Shown piece by piece: positions 12,837 through 25,510 of a DNA stretch of 64,000 nt. The stretch is from Orthonyx spaldingii (taxonomy: Eukaryota; Chordata; Aves; Passeriformes; Orthonychidae). A model generated the notes under the pieces. The model saw nothing but the letters and a program-made list of their open reading frames with translations. It was not told the origin of the DNA and did no database searches. The position numbers and the translations under genes are program-made. Numbering within the stretch: position 1 is the first letter of the stretch; every line of letters starts with the position of its first letter. The DNA lies in contig VZTJ01003855.1 of assembly GCA_013397795.1 (NCBI GenBank), positions 2,355,410 to 2,419,409 of the forward strand. The letters are read 5' to 3'.

Positions 12837-13210
12837 CACATCTGTACCTGCACATCTGTACCTGCACACCTGTACCTGCACATCTGTACCTCACACACCT
12901 GTACCTGCACATCTGTACCTCACACATCTGTACCTCACACACCTGTACCTGCACATCTGTACCTCACACATCTGTACCTGCACACCTGTACCTGCACACC
13001 TGTACCTGCACATCTGTACCTCACACACCTGTACCTGCACACCTGTACCTGCACATCTGTACCTCACACACCTGTACCTGCACATCTGTACCTCACACAT
13101 CTGTACCTCACACACCTGTACCTGCACATCTGTACCTCACACATCTGTACCTCACACATCTGTACCTGCACACCTGTACCTGCACATCTGTACCTCACAC
13201 ACCTGTACCC
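12837..13210. repeat. Minisatellite, 26 units of 14/15 bp
   Basis: The array parses completely into 26 head-to-tail units. Fourteen full units are 14 bp (CACAYCTGTACCTG), eleven are 15 bp (CACATCTGTACCTCA), and the last is a 13-bp partial. The two lengths are mixed in an irregular higher-order order. The C/T variant at the fifth base is linked to the ending: units starting CACACC always end CTG, while the 15-bp form always starts CACATC. Every unit has an E-box (CATCTG or CACCTG), and the 14-bp units add TACCTG. There are no stops in two plus frames and one minus frame, so the 194- and 219-codon open frames here are repeat artefacts. Confidence 0.93.
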
Positions 13211-13859
13211 CACTCATCAGCCAAGGTCTCCTGGATGCTCCCCAGAGCAGACTCACTTCAGCTCGTGGGCCTGATCTCACCTGTCCCCTGAAGGCTGAAG
13301 CCACAGATGCCCAGGCCAAAGCAGAACACCCATCCCAACCTCCCCCCGTGACTCCCGGACCTTGCTGAATGATTTGTACTGTTACAGAATTTTCTTGAAA
13401 AAGGTATCCCATCATGAATTACAGACTTTTGGTGCTACAAAAGGTACTGTGCCCCTTGGGATGCTCCTCCAATGGTTAATTAATCTCTCTTTAAAACCAG
13501 CCTCCTTTCTTTCTAATTTTCGCTGACTTTTTCCATTTCTAGTTACATGATCTTGTTATACTTTTAACACAGATTTAACAGGTTTTCTCTCTTTACTAGG
13601 GTGCTGACAGACCAAAATTTTCAGCTTTCCATTTTTTCAAAGAATCTAGTTAATGTTCCAATAAAGAAAACCTTTTCATTTCAAAATCCCATTAGATCAC
13701 TTTTATAGAAAGACATCCATTTATTCTTAGACTCCAGGAACTACAGCACTGAAACCATTTGCATCCAGTGTTCCTCTATTTTTATATTCACTTTCACCTA
13801 AAATCAAAAGTGGGAAAGTCTGAACTCACTCTGCATTTTGCTTTCACTTCACACTTTCA
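13211..13859. other. Non-coding stretch, nothing recognised
   Basis: Moderately GC-rich to about 13370, then AT-rich unique sequence. No gene, RNA or repeat could be supported. Confidence 0.5.
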
Positions 13860-14015
13860 AAGCTGATTAATTATCATTTGGAGTAAAATGGCATGTTTAA
13901 CAGCTATAATGAAAAGGTTAATGTACTGGACTTAAGGAGTTCTGATCAGAATGCAAGCTGTCAATAACCTAATTATTTAATCTATTTTTTAAATTTGCAT
14001 TGTTTGCTATCCCAG
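13860..14015. promoter_or_regulatory. Candidate distal regulatory element (AT-rich, homeodomain words)
   Basis: This dense AT-rich stretch contains TAATTA at 13868-13873 and further TAAT/ATTA words around 13968-13990, with no repeat signature. The composition resembles conserved non-coding elements near developmental genes. Nothing beyond motif density supports it. Confidence 0.22.
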
Positions 14016-15110
14016 ACTGGGAGAAAAAGTTCATATAATGAGAATAATACTCACTAACCTCAAATGATTTGGAGCCATGGAAGCAGAATGTTGTATCTCA
14101 AGTCTGACTTCTCAGAAAGTAAAAATGAGCTAACATTTCAAAACAAAAAGTCCTTCAGAGTTAAAAACTGAAATGTGTTCATTGCCACTACTTCAATTTT
14201 TATTTTTCTACTCTGTTTTCACATTGGTTAGGTCATTTGGAGTGTACTCATTTCCGTGTACACCCGTACCCCCAAATCAAGATGTGGCAGTGGAAGGGCA
14301 CTGAATCACTGCCCCTTCTTCGCCACCCTGGAAATCTCCTGTATTGGGATAAGGCAGAAGCAAGAAAGCACCACTGTCCCTGGCCTGTTCCTGCTGCAGG
14401 ACTGGGGTAAAGGGCAGGAGCAGAGCCCAGGATTACGGCTTTACAGCTGTCCTACTGTTATCTTTCTACCTGTGGAAAATGTTTTATGGGTTTTTTTATT
14501 ATAAACTCATGCTTTATGACTTTGGAATTAGGGACGAATCCTATTAGGGAGACAAAAGGCTCCTTGTAGTTCATAGCCACCTAATAGTGTGAGCGATAGA
14601 GAGACTATTATATTTGGCACAATATTTAGAGAAATTAATCCTCAAGTGCTAAAGATTTGAGGGATTAACAGTTTGAGTGACAGCTGAGCTCATCCAGCCT
14701 CTATTCCTGGATTGTGCCACAAACCCATTTGCCTTCAAGTTGAACATGTTCCTCACTTGCACCCGAGTCAGCACAATTCCTGCTTTTTTTGCACTCGGGT
14801 CCCCAGGGGAGATCAACAAGCTCATAAATCCTTATTTCATGGTGGTTTGCAAAACTGTCGTGTTATTTTCATGTCTAAGATTTGATACATCCCTTCCTCC
14901 CTTTGTGAAGAAAAAGACATACCCCCTGTATAAGATGCACTACATTTTTAAACCTTCAAAATTTGATTAAAGAGCTTTGGAACTGTCCATTTTCAATAAG
15001 AAACTATGCATAGTGACCATGCATGTAAACATGTCCACAGAGTATCATCCAGACCCTCCCAGGCACTGCTTGGAGAAGTCATAACTAGTGGGAGACTTTA
15101 ACTGCTGTGT
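14016..15110. other. Non-coding stretch
   Basis: Unique sequence. 14510-14690 has several ATTAATCC/GGATTAAC-type words. 15009-15036 holds overlapping palindromes, including ATGCAT and a full FOX word TGTAAACA at 15024-15031. The longest frame (14677-14970, plus, 97 codons) is unrecognised. Confidence 0.45.
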
Positions 15111-15418
15111 CCTTCCTCCCCAGTTTCACACAGCAGGAATGTGACCATTGCCCTGGACTAACCTGGGTTGAAGGGGGCAGACAAACTCCATCTCCAGTTA
15201 CAGGAAGGGGGATCCTGCAGTGAAGGGCTGGGAAATTGGAAGAAGTGGCCCCAGTACTGGAGAGAGGCCCTGCCATGGCTGTGGCATCACTTGGCAGAGG
15301 CTCCCCAGCCGAGCAGGCAAGACGGGGAAGGAGAGGAGATTCTGTGGTTGCCATGGCAGTGGCAGCATGGGGCCACGGCGGGAGAGCAAAAATATTCACT
15401 GCAAGCTTATTTGTGTAG

Positions 15419-15424
<6 letters not shown>
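15111..15424 (+). other. GC-richer block ending at a poly(A) tract; possible retroposed sequence
   Basis: A roughly 300-bp block, clearly GC-richer than its flanks, ends directly in A45. The arrangement is what a reverse-transcribed polyadenylated RNA leaves. However, there is no AATAAA signal upstream of the tract, no clear target-site duplication, and no recognisable parent gene. It contains an RFX-like word at 15347-15360. Retropseudogenes are uncommon in birds, so an expanded A microsatellite is the simpler reading. Confidence 0.25.
15347..15360. promoter_or_regulatory. RFX X-box-like site (near-match)
   Basis: GTTGCCATGGCAGT matches 12 of 14 positions of the palindromic RFX X-box GTTGCCATGGCAAC; only the last two bases differ. 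Confidence 0.3.

Positions 15425-15469
<45 letters not shown>
15425..15469 (+). repeat. Pure poly(A) tract, 45 A
   Basis: Forty-five uninterrupted A residues, followed by TT and another short A run. A tract this pure is young or highly mutable, and its length may be an assembly estimate. It creates an artificial poly-lysine frame. Confidence 0.95.
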
Positions 15470-15471
<2 letters not shown>

Positions 15472-15479
15472 AAAAAAAA

Positions 15480-18527
<3,048 letters not shown>

Positions 18528-18949
18528 TTTAACCGGGTCTACATGAAGGGTCTGCATTCCAGGTAGTGAGAACAGAGCAGCATCAAGAGCCTCAAAAAGA
18601 CCTTGATGCAAAGAAAAACAGGATTCCTCTGGCACAGGAGAGGGACAAATAGCTGTGGATTGTCCTCATCTCCTGCTGTGTTGCAGGGGACCTGGCAGGA
18701 GAGACACGTGTTGCAGACAGAGTAGAAAGCACCATCCCTGAGAGACAGAGCCAACCTCACTTCCTCTGGAATTAGAGCGACACGTCCACGATTTCACTGG
18801 CACTTCCCAGCCCAAGAGCTCTTACAGTACATCTTGACCTTATCGACTGCCAGAAAACTTACGCAAAAGTTTGGAGCATTAGGCTGCTTGTAGAATAAAA
18901 AGCATCACCACTGAAACCGCTCCGCTGTGTCCCACTTGTCAGATTGTCA
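18528..18949. other. Non-coding stretch, nothing recognised
   Basis: Unique sequence with no gene, RNA or repeat assignment. Confidence 0.5.
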
Positions 18950-19022
18950 CAAATCACAGAATCACTGAGACGGGAAACCTTCTTCAAGATCATCCAGTCC
19001 CACCTTTAACAGAACGGCACCA
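18950..19022 (-). mobile_element. CR1 LINE 3' end fragment
   Basis: The words ATCACAGAATCACTGAG, then GGGAAACCTTCTTCAAGATC, then ATCCAGTCCCACCTTTAAC follow the order of the antisense CR1 3' end (terminal octamer repeats, conserved tail motif, 'atc-agtcca-cc-ttaac'). The element is therefore on the minus strand, with its 3' terminus on the left. It is 5'-truncated, as most avian CR1 copies are. Confidence 0.8.
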
Positions 19023-19262
19023 CGGGTCTTGGGCCAGCGCGGCAGGACAGCCACACTGCTGACCTCCTGCCAGCCTGCAGCCCCCCGGCGCAGAGCTGGA
19101 CACTGCCCTCACACAGAGCGCTTCGGGAGCAGGCTGGGTGGCTGCAGGGCCGGAGCTGCGCTGCCCGCGCTGCGCTCCCCGCAGCCGCGCGGCCCCGGCC
19201 TGACAGCGACTGTGGCCGGGCGCTGCATCGGCGAACAGAACACACTCTTCCTTCCCGATATG
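19020..19262. other. Orphan CpG-rich block (CpG-island-like)
   Basis: About two dozen CpGs lie in about 240 bp, densest at 19150-19200, directly right of the CR1 tail and directly left of an AT-rich stretch. Frames are open on both strands (87 codons plus, 152 and 79 codons minus) but none is recognisable. It could be a small promoter island, an exon of a non-coding RNA, or a GC-rich patch. The sharp composition boundary at 19262 is notable. Confidence 0.45.
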
Positions 19263-19299
19263 GGCTCCTTTATTGCCGCCTCCTATGGCTGACAACACA

Positions 19300-19480
19300 G
19301 GAGAGAACTTCATAAAGAAAGTCTCATGATAGCTGTTATTTATTATGCAAATGCTGCCTGCCATGGCAACATTGCATGCCGTAGTTTGCTTTATTTGCCC
19401 TGATACATGCATATTCAAATTAAGGCTGCATACATTGTGCCTACACATTACAAAGATTTTATTTTCCTTGACACTTACAG
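19300..19480. promoter_or_regulatory. Candidate regulatory element with octamer and RFX words
   Basis: This AT-rich stretch holds a perfect POU octamer ATGCAAAT at 19345-19352 and, five bases later, CCTGCCATGGCAAC (19357-19370), which matches 12 of 14 bases of the palindromic RFX X-box. No repeat signature is visible. The closeness of two information-rich words beside a CpG-rich block makes an enhancer or promoter-proximal element plausible, but conservation is untested. Confidence 0.35.
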
Positions 19481-20639
19481 GAGAATAAACTGCAATTAAT
19501 ACAGCCAGTTTAAGCAGACAGCACCCAATTAGTTATCATCCATTTTCAGATTGGGACTCTAGACTAAAAAACATGGAGCTGGCTCCTTATTCAAAAGGAA
19601 AATACATCCAAACTACGGGTTTTCAAAGACACGTTTAACTCACAATGGCCAGGATACTCACTTGGCCTTTAATGTGAAATGGAGTGTTAATTTTTCTCTG
19701 TCACCTCTTAATTGCTTCCTTATTATACTGTTCAAGCAGTTAATTGCTAGACTGAGTGAAAGAGTGTTTTCAAGGGAAAGGAAATGCCACAGCATGAAAG
19801 AAAAAAAAAAAAATAGAAGCAGCACACTAGTGTAATTTGGTCTGATATAATGTTAGTTGTGGTATTGCCTTTAATGGTAACTACAAAAATTAACAGGAAA
19901 AGCTAAACAGTTTTCTATTGCCAAAGGACGCAGGAGACCATCAGGGTTTGGCGATCAGCTGACACGCAGTCAGGGGGATCCCTCTCAGGGAGTCGGTCTG
20001 TTCCACGTACATGGGAGATTTCCTCCTGCTCCACCTCGTGCAATAAGGAACCTTTGCTGGTTTGCAGTGCAGAAGCTGCCTCTCAGCCTCTCAGGCTCAC
20101 ATCTCTGTCGTGCTCACTGCCACCTGTGTGGCTGCCGGACCATCTCGGGGCTGGCAGGGCTCCGGCTCTCTGCCGAGAGCTCCAGAGCCTCTGAGCAGTC
20201 CTGTGCAGCAGACTTGTAGAAACAACCATCAAACATTTTTCTGCGGGTCCAGCAAACGCAATGCCTGGAATTTCTAGAGGCTGTGAGCACACCTGACAGC
20301 AGCTGGGTGGGCTCCCTGTCCTGCCTGAGCCCAGCAGCACCTACACTGCCCAGGCTCCAAGGCGAGGCCTTCTGCAGCAGAGACACCTGAGTCAGTAGGG
20401 ACAGACTTTACTGATGTCACAGAGGGACAACAGATACTCCAGATGCAAAGGCAAGAATTGCAGACCTTTATTCAAACAAATATTAGAGGCTCTAAAAGCA
20501 ATCTTTGACAGTGTTAGAATTCATGATCAGCAGTATTTCCTCCCTCTTCTAATTTTTATTAGAGAATAGTAGGAAAGAGACAGGAAAAAAACAGATACCA
20601 AAGATACTGTGACAGGGTAGATTTAAATATGCACATTAA
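19481..20639. other. Non-coding stretch
   Basis: AT-rich to about 19920, then GC-richer unique sequence (19920-20400). Short open frames on both strands (up to 90 codons) are unrecognised. Confidence 0.5.
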
Positions 20640-20960
20640 TTCATAAGCAAAGTGAGTTAAATACGAATTTTGAATTAATTTCCTAAATGTAGCTTTCCAG
20701 TGGACAATAGAAAAGAGATGATCCAGTTATCAACGTGTGCTTATTAGCATTCAAACATGCTGATTAACTAATTAGTAAGACTACATTTTAAGTCATCCCT
20801 TTTGTTTCCTTCTATAAACTGTTGGTCTTTCATTTATTGGAGGAAGAAAACACATTTATTTAGGACTGAGAAGAATGAGCCAACTTTGGCTGAAGAATAA
20901 TAAACTTTGTAGAACATAAAAAATATCCCCTTTCATTTTACAGGCGTTTATGAAGTAGCA
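20640..20960. promoter_or_regulatory. Candidate distal regulatory element (AT-rich, homeodomain words)
   Basis: Contains the palindromic homeodomain word CTAATTAG at 20768-20775, preceded by GATTAA, within dense TAAT/ATTA-bearing unique DNA. No repeat is visible. Support is composition only. Confidence 0.22.
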
Positions 20961-23900
20961 CTGTCATCTGCTGAATTGAGTGGGTAAAAAGCATATGCCT
21001 GACAGCATTGCAATTTACTGGGAGAAAGTCATAAGCAGGAAATAACAAAGCAAAATCTAGCTTTCAACCAGACAGATCTCAGAAATGCACAGTGACCTGC
21101 AAAACAACACCCCTAAGGTCAAACTGAGAGACTGGCTTGTGAAACTCTACCTATGTCCTGCCAAGGGGCCAGACTGCTCACGGCTCTTGTGGAACACTGC
21201 TGCTGTCTGTTTGCACACACTGCAGGCACCAGTTACCAAATTCTGCACAAAAACCTCCCACTGAATGTGTGGGATGTGTGATTTAGAGCCCCAGAGCTGA
21301 GACATAAGGTTTCAGCACAAAATGAGTAGAAGGTGTGAGCTGCATATTTCCACCACCTGTAACTACCACACCCAGTGGAGACAAACATGACACCCCTCTA
21401 CAAAGCTGCAGGACCTGCCCTGCTTGATAACGCTGCTGTCATACCACTGGTGCGGCTGAGGCACCACTTCTAGGCAACAGAAAAAATGAAACATAGCCAA
21501 GCCTTCCTTTGCAGGACTTACTCTTGATGAAGAGTGTACCACCATGCTGGGAAAGGGGAGGAGACCCAGCAGAGCCCAAAGCAGAGGTGGCTGACATGCA
21601 AGGCAATGGCTGCAGAGGGAGTTTGTCACTGAGGGAGTTTGTAAACTTCCTGGGACACTTTGTCACAGAGAGAAACCCCAGCAGAAACCTCAGTTCACCT
21701 TCTCCACATAGCCAGCAATGGAGAAGGGACCTGTCCTTGTGAGCCAACATCCACTTGTTGTAGGAGTGACTGCCCAATCTCACAAAGGTAAATTAGTCCG
21801 TAACAATCACTGCACCAACTCCATTCACCATGCAGAGTCAAGATCTTCTCAACTCAGCCATCAGGAAAAAATTTCAAAACTCTGGATATTCTTTCAGTGA
21901 TTATTTCAGTACTTCTTTAATATTTTATTTTACTGAGAAATTGCACAATAATAGCTTTGCAGTGCCCTGAGATTTTCACTTTTTTTCACAGAGTAAATGC
22001 TGTGTCTTGGCCACATCTCAGCATCTTCATTATCTACATGTTTATATGGCCTTCACTTCCACCTGACCCATACACCTCACAAGCCTCAACTTATTTTATT
22101 CTGTCCACTACTCTTGTGAAATATTTAATAATGAAATGCTAAGGCACAGATTAAATTAAATATTCTACCACAGGTAACATGGACCATCTATCTCCTCTGG
22201 CCTTCTAATGTCTTCCTGTTTAAATACAGGAAGAAATTGTTAAAAACCCCTTGAAACATATCAAGAAATATCTCTCTCCCACTGGTGTAATCAACAAGTC
22301 TTTAAAATTCAGTCTAAACACGCCAAAAGATCTCATTTTGCATAGTAGAATTTCTGAAACCTTTCTGTGAAAACATCTGATGTCCATACAATATCTAAGT
22401 ATATGTACACATTACCCCCTATGCAGCACCTCACTGTTACTATAGTGTAGTAGCAACCTCTTTATATATTTCTGCCATTTTACAGGGCATAAATAGGTTC
22501 TCTGAATAGGATGTAATTAAATTGAACAACCTGATGTCTTATTTTCATACAAATCCATTTTATTAAACTGTCTGTTTCCATTCTTGTATATTAAGTTTTT
22601 TTACCTAAATCTCTCTCATTATTCTCTTTAACTTCCAATTTGCCTTTGTCTAAGGATACTGACAATGTCCTATATAGCCTTGAAATCAATTTAGTGAGAC
22701 AGTCTCTTTGTGCAACAATTTTTCAATCTGCTACATTTGCATTTCTATACCTTTTTTTAATTCACAAAGAACAGCATGCCTTACCCAAAGGAAATGGGAA
22801 AACTGAGCTCTAGGAATATTAAAAACTTCTACAAATTGGTCAAACGATTTAAAATATCCATCCTTAAACAAATCTTTAATACAAATGGAGCCTTTTTGTT
22901 GCTAGGTTCTAAAGCCTCCTTTTTAATACAAGTGGAAGGTCCTCATTATAACACAATAGATTTAAGGGAGAAAATTTCTCATACCAACCCATGAATTTAT
23001 GCACTTTCCCCACATTTTACAGACTGGGAAATAGTTGTTAACATAATCTTTTTCTGTCACACCATTTTAAAGTATATTTTTATGTCTGTGTTATTGCTTA
23101 AGTTCAAGTTCTGTATATATAGATCCTTGTACGAACGTGTGAAGGAAATTACCCTTGTCAGGTCCTTATCACTTAGAGTTGTGATGTGTTAATCCTACTC
23201 TCCTGTCACAATTCTTGCAGATCTGCTGCATTCTGTTGGAGCAAGGTTTCCATTTAGCTTCCCCATACCTTCACTGTACTACAATCTTTATCAATAAAAT
23301 AAATAGTGTACATTTCTCTTTCCAAAGTTTACATTTCAACTCAGTAAATGAAAGAGTAAAATAATAGTCATTCACATAAAAAAAAAAAAAACAGAGAAGT
23401 ATTAGAAACGACTCAAATTAAACTGAAGTTTGTTTTACAGGATTTAGAGCATGGGAGATTTAGATTCCATGAGGCAGAACCACTCACCTAAAGGTGATCT
23501 CCCCAAAACAGAGCCAGAGTGTTTAGAAACTCTCAGTCTAACCAGGACTATAAGGCCTTCTCTGTGATACTGGAAAGGAGATGTCCCTCCCAGTCAGAGA
23601 GCTGCAGGACAGATGAATTATTTAGGGCGAACTGACCTCACTGAACACTGGGCTGTGGAAAACCCAGATGTCTGAGCTAAGCTTTTTGGCTGTGGTTTCT
23701 CTGCTTTCATGGAGACAGACAGCAGGTCCCCCACCTAATACAGGTGAGATGAATTTCTCTCTGCAGGTAGAGAGCTGACAGGTGGAGGACTCTGAATGAC
23801 AAGCTTAGACAAAGTGACAGACTTTTAGCTGGCTAAGCAAAGCAGAAAAAAACCTTCGTCCCATGGGTTTGCTTCTGTTAATAACTCCATCATTTCTTCT

Positions 23901-25329
23901 GTGTGACCACCTGTGGCACCTGTACTATCTGAATAAATAAGGTGCATCTTGAGAACAAAGGAACAGCCTTAAACTCTGCACAGGTAGTCACTGTATACCC
24001 ACATGGAAATCTCTCAGTACAGGTTTGTATAACATTCCTGTTGCCTGGACCCAGAGCTGCCACAGTATCATACCTCAGTAAAAGCGGTGAGTTGCAGCTT
24101 TTCTCCTCTAAAAGTAGGAAAACATCAGCAAATTCATGACAGATGGGAAGTGGAACAAGGCAACAGTAAAAATAGGGCTGTCAAAGCACTGACAGGGAAA
24201 GTGGTGTCTGAAGAAACTCCATTGACACCTTCCTGCCAGAGCCTCTTCCCCTTCCTGCAAAGTGACCACCTCACCAGCAGAGAACCAGATTTCCAGGGAT
24301 GCTAATTAGCCAGCTGCAGAGTCAATAGATACTGAGGTGCTCAGCACACCTGGCTCACAGAGGTGCAGGTCCAGGGAACTGCCAAACAAGCACAAAACCA
24401 CTGTAAAAGTTGCACAATTCTACATGCAACTTGTTTATCCTTTCTGCTCAAGTTTTTGAGCCTTTCTGAGCTGAAACTCTTCTCCAAGTGGGTGATTTCA
24501 AACCCTTTTTTTTCTTTTACATAGGAGCACTGAGACACTTCAGCACAGAACTCCAAAAGCTGAGGTGCATGGAACTTACAGGATGGTAAAGTAATCCTCC
24601 CACATTCATAAGGCCTCTGAGAGTCTTCATGTTTTGTTCCTGATTTTAGAAAGGGTTGAAAAACTTCCCATTCTGGGATCCTCACCTCTCAGTCATAATT
24701 AATTATAGACCTTGAGTTGCATCTGCAATGTGCCAATATTCAAAATAAATAAAAAAGTCTCATTATACATTTTTGTAGATACATCAAATGGTGACAGCCA
24801 AAAGCCAAGAATAATTCTGGAAAATATGGGCATTTCTTTTTCTGAGAAATATGCAATCTCTTAAGTTGTCACAATTATCCCTTTTTGCTCTAGAGATCTT
24901 AAAGTATTAGATACACAAAGCTGCTCCTACACCATGCTTTATTGCAGAATTTCAGGCCCAGATTTTTCTAGCAATCACTCCTAGCAGTAACTACCATGAT
25001 GAAGGCACTCCAGACTGAAATAGGAGCTACAGTGAGCAGTGTTGCTGCAGTCTTAGTACTGGCTGATACGAACACTTGATGAAGCCACCTCACTTTGACT
25101 GTGGACAAAGAATTAGCAGAATCAAAAATTTTCAAAAGCACCTGGAAGCTTGAAAACACAAATACTAAATAACCTAAATATCAAATAAGGGAAACCATGT
25201 AAGTTAACTACCTACCAGTCAAAGAAAACAAAGGTAAATGTAAAACAGTAAGATAATGACAAATATTAACCTAGTCAGAATTTTAAAAAGCACAGAAAGG
25301 CTGAGGCTAGAGTAACGTCTGTGGATTCT
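20961..25329. other. Non-coding stretch
   Basis: Unique sequence, strongly AT-rich at 21880-23100. It includes the inverted ETS-type palindrome at 22211-22234. The longest frames, 114 codons each (21439-21783 minus; 24341-24685 minus), are unrecognised. 23440-24310 is moderately GC-richer, with nothing assignable. Confidence 0.5.
22211..22234. promoter_or_regulatory. Palindrome carrying two inverted ETS-type words
   Basis: Two perfectly complementary 9-bp arms (TCTTCCTGT and ACAGGAAGA) are separated by TTAAAT. Each arm contains a CAGGAAG ETS-type site, in opposite orientations. It could equally be a chance hairpin in AT-rich DNA. Confidence 0.3.
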
Positions 25330-25510
25330 CCAGCCCTTTCCTCAACACAAGGTCAGCTAGATGAGGTTGCCCAGGACCATGTCCAGTCAGGATTTGAATA
25401 GATCCAAGGACAGAGAGTCCTTTACTCTGGGCAACTTGTCCCAGTGTTTGATTACTTTTATACTATGAAAGGTTTTTCGATTCTGACCATTTGAACATGA
25501 ATGTTACTAC
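25330..25510 (-). mobile_element. CR1 LINE fragment
   Basis: Successive words follow antisense CR1 order over about 180 bp: GGTCAGCTAGATGAGGTTGC, CCAGGACCATGTCCAGTC, TTTGAATAGATCCAAGGA, CTGGGCAACTTGTCCCAGTG, and GAAAGGTTTTTCGATTCTGA. It is diverged and its 3' tail octamers are not preserved, so boundaries are approximate. Confidence 0.8.

Noticed and set aside
12707..13368. Overlapping 194- and 219-codon frames (Thr/Cys/His/Leu-rich repeat proteins)
   Set aside because: These are translations of the 14/15-bp minisatellite in two frames. Absence of stops follows from the unit sequence, not from selection for coding.
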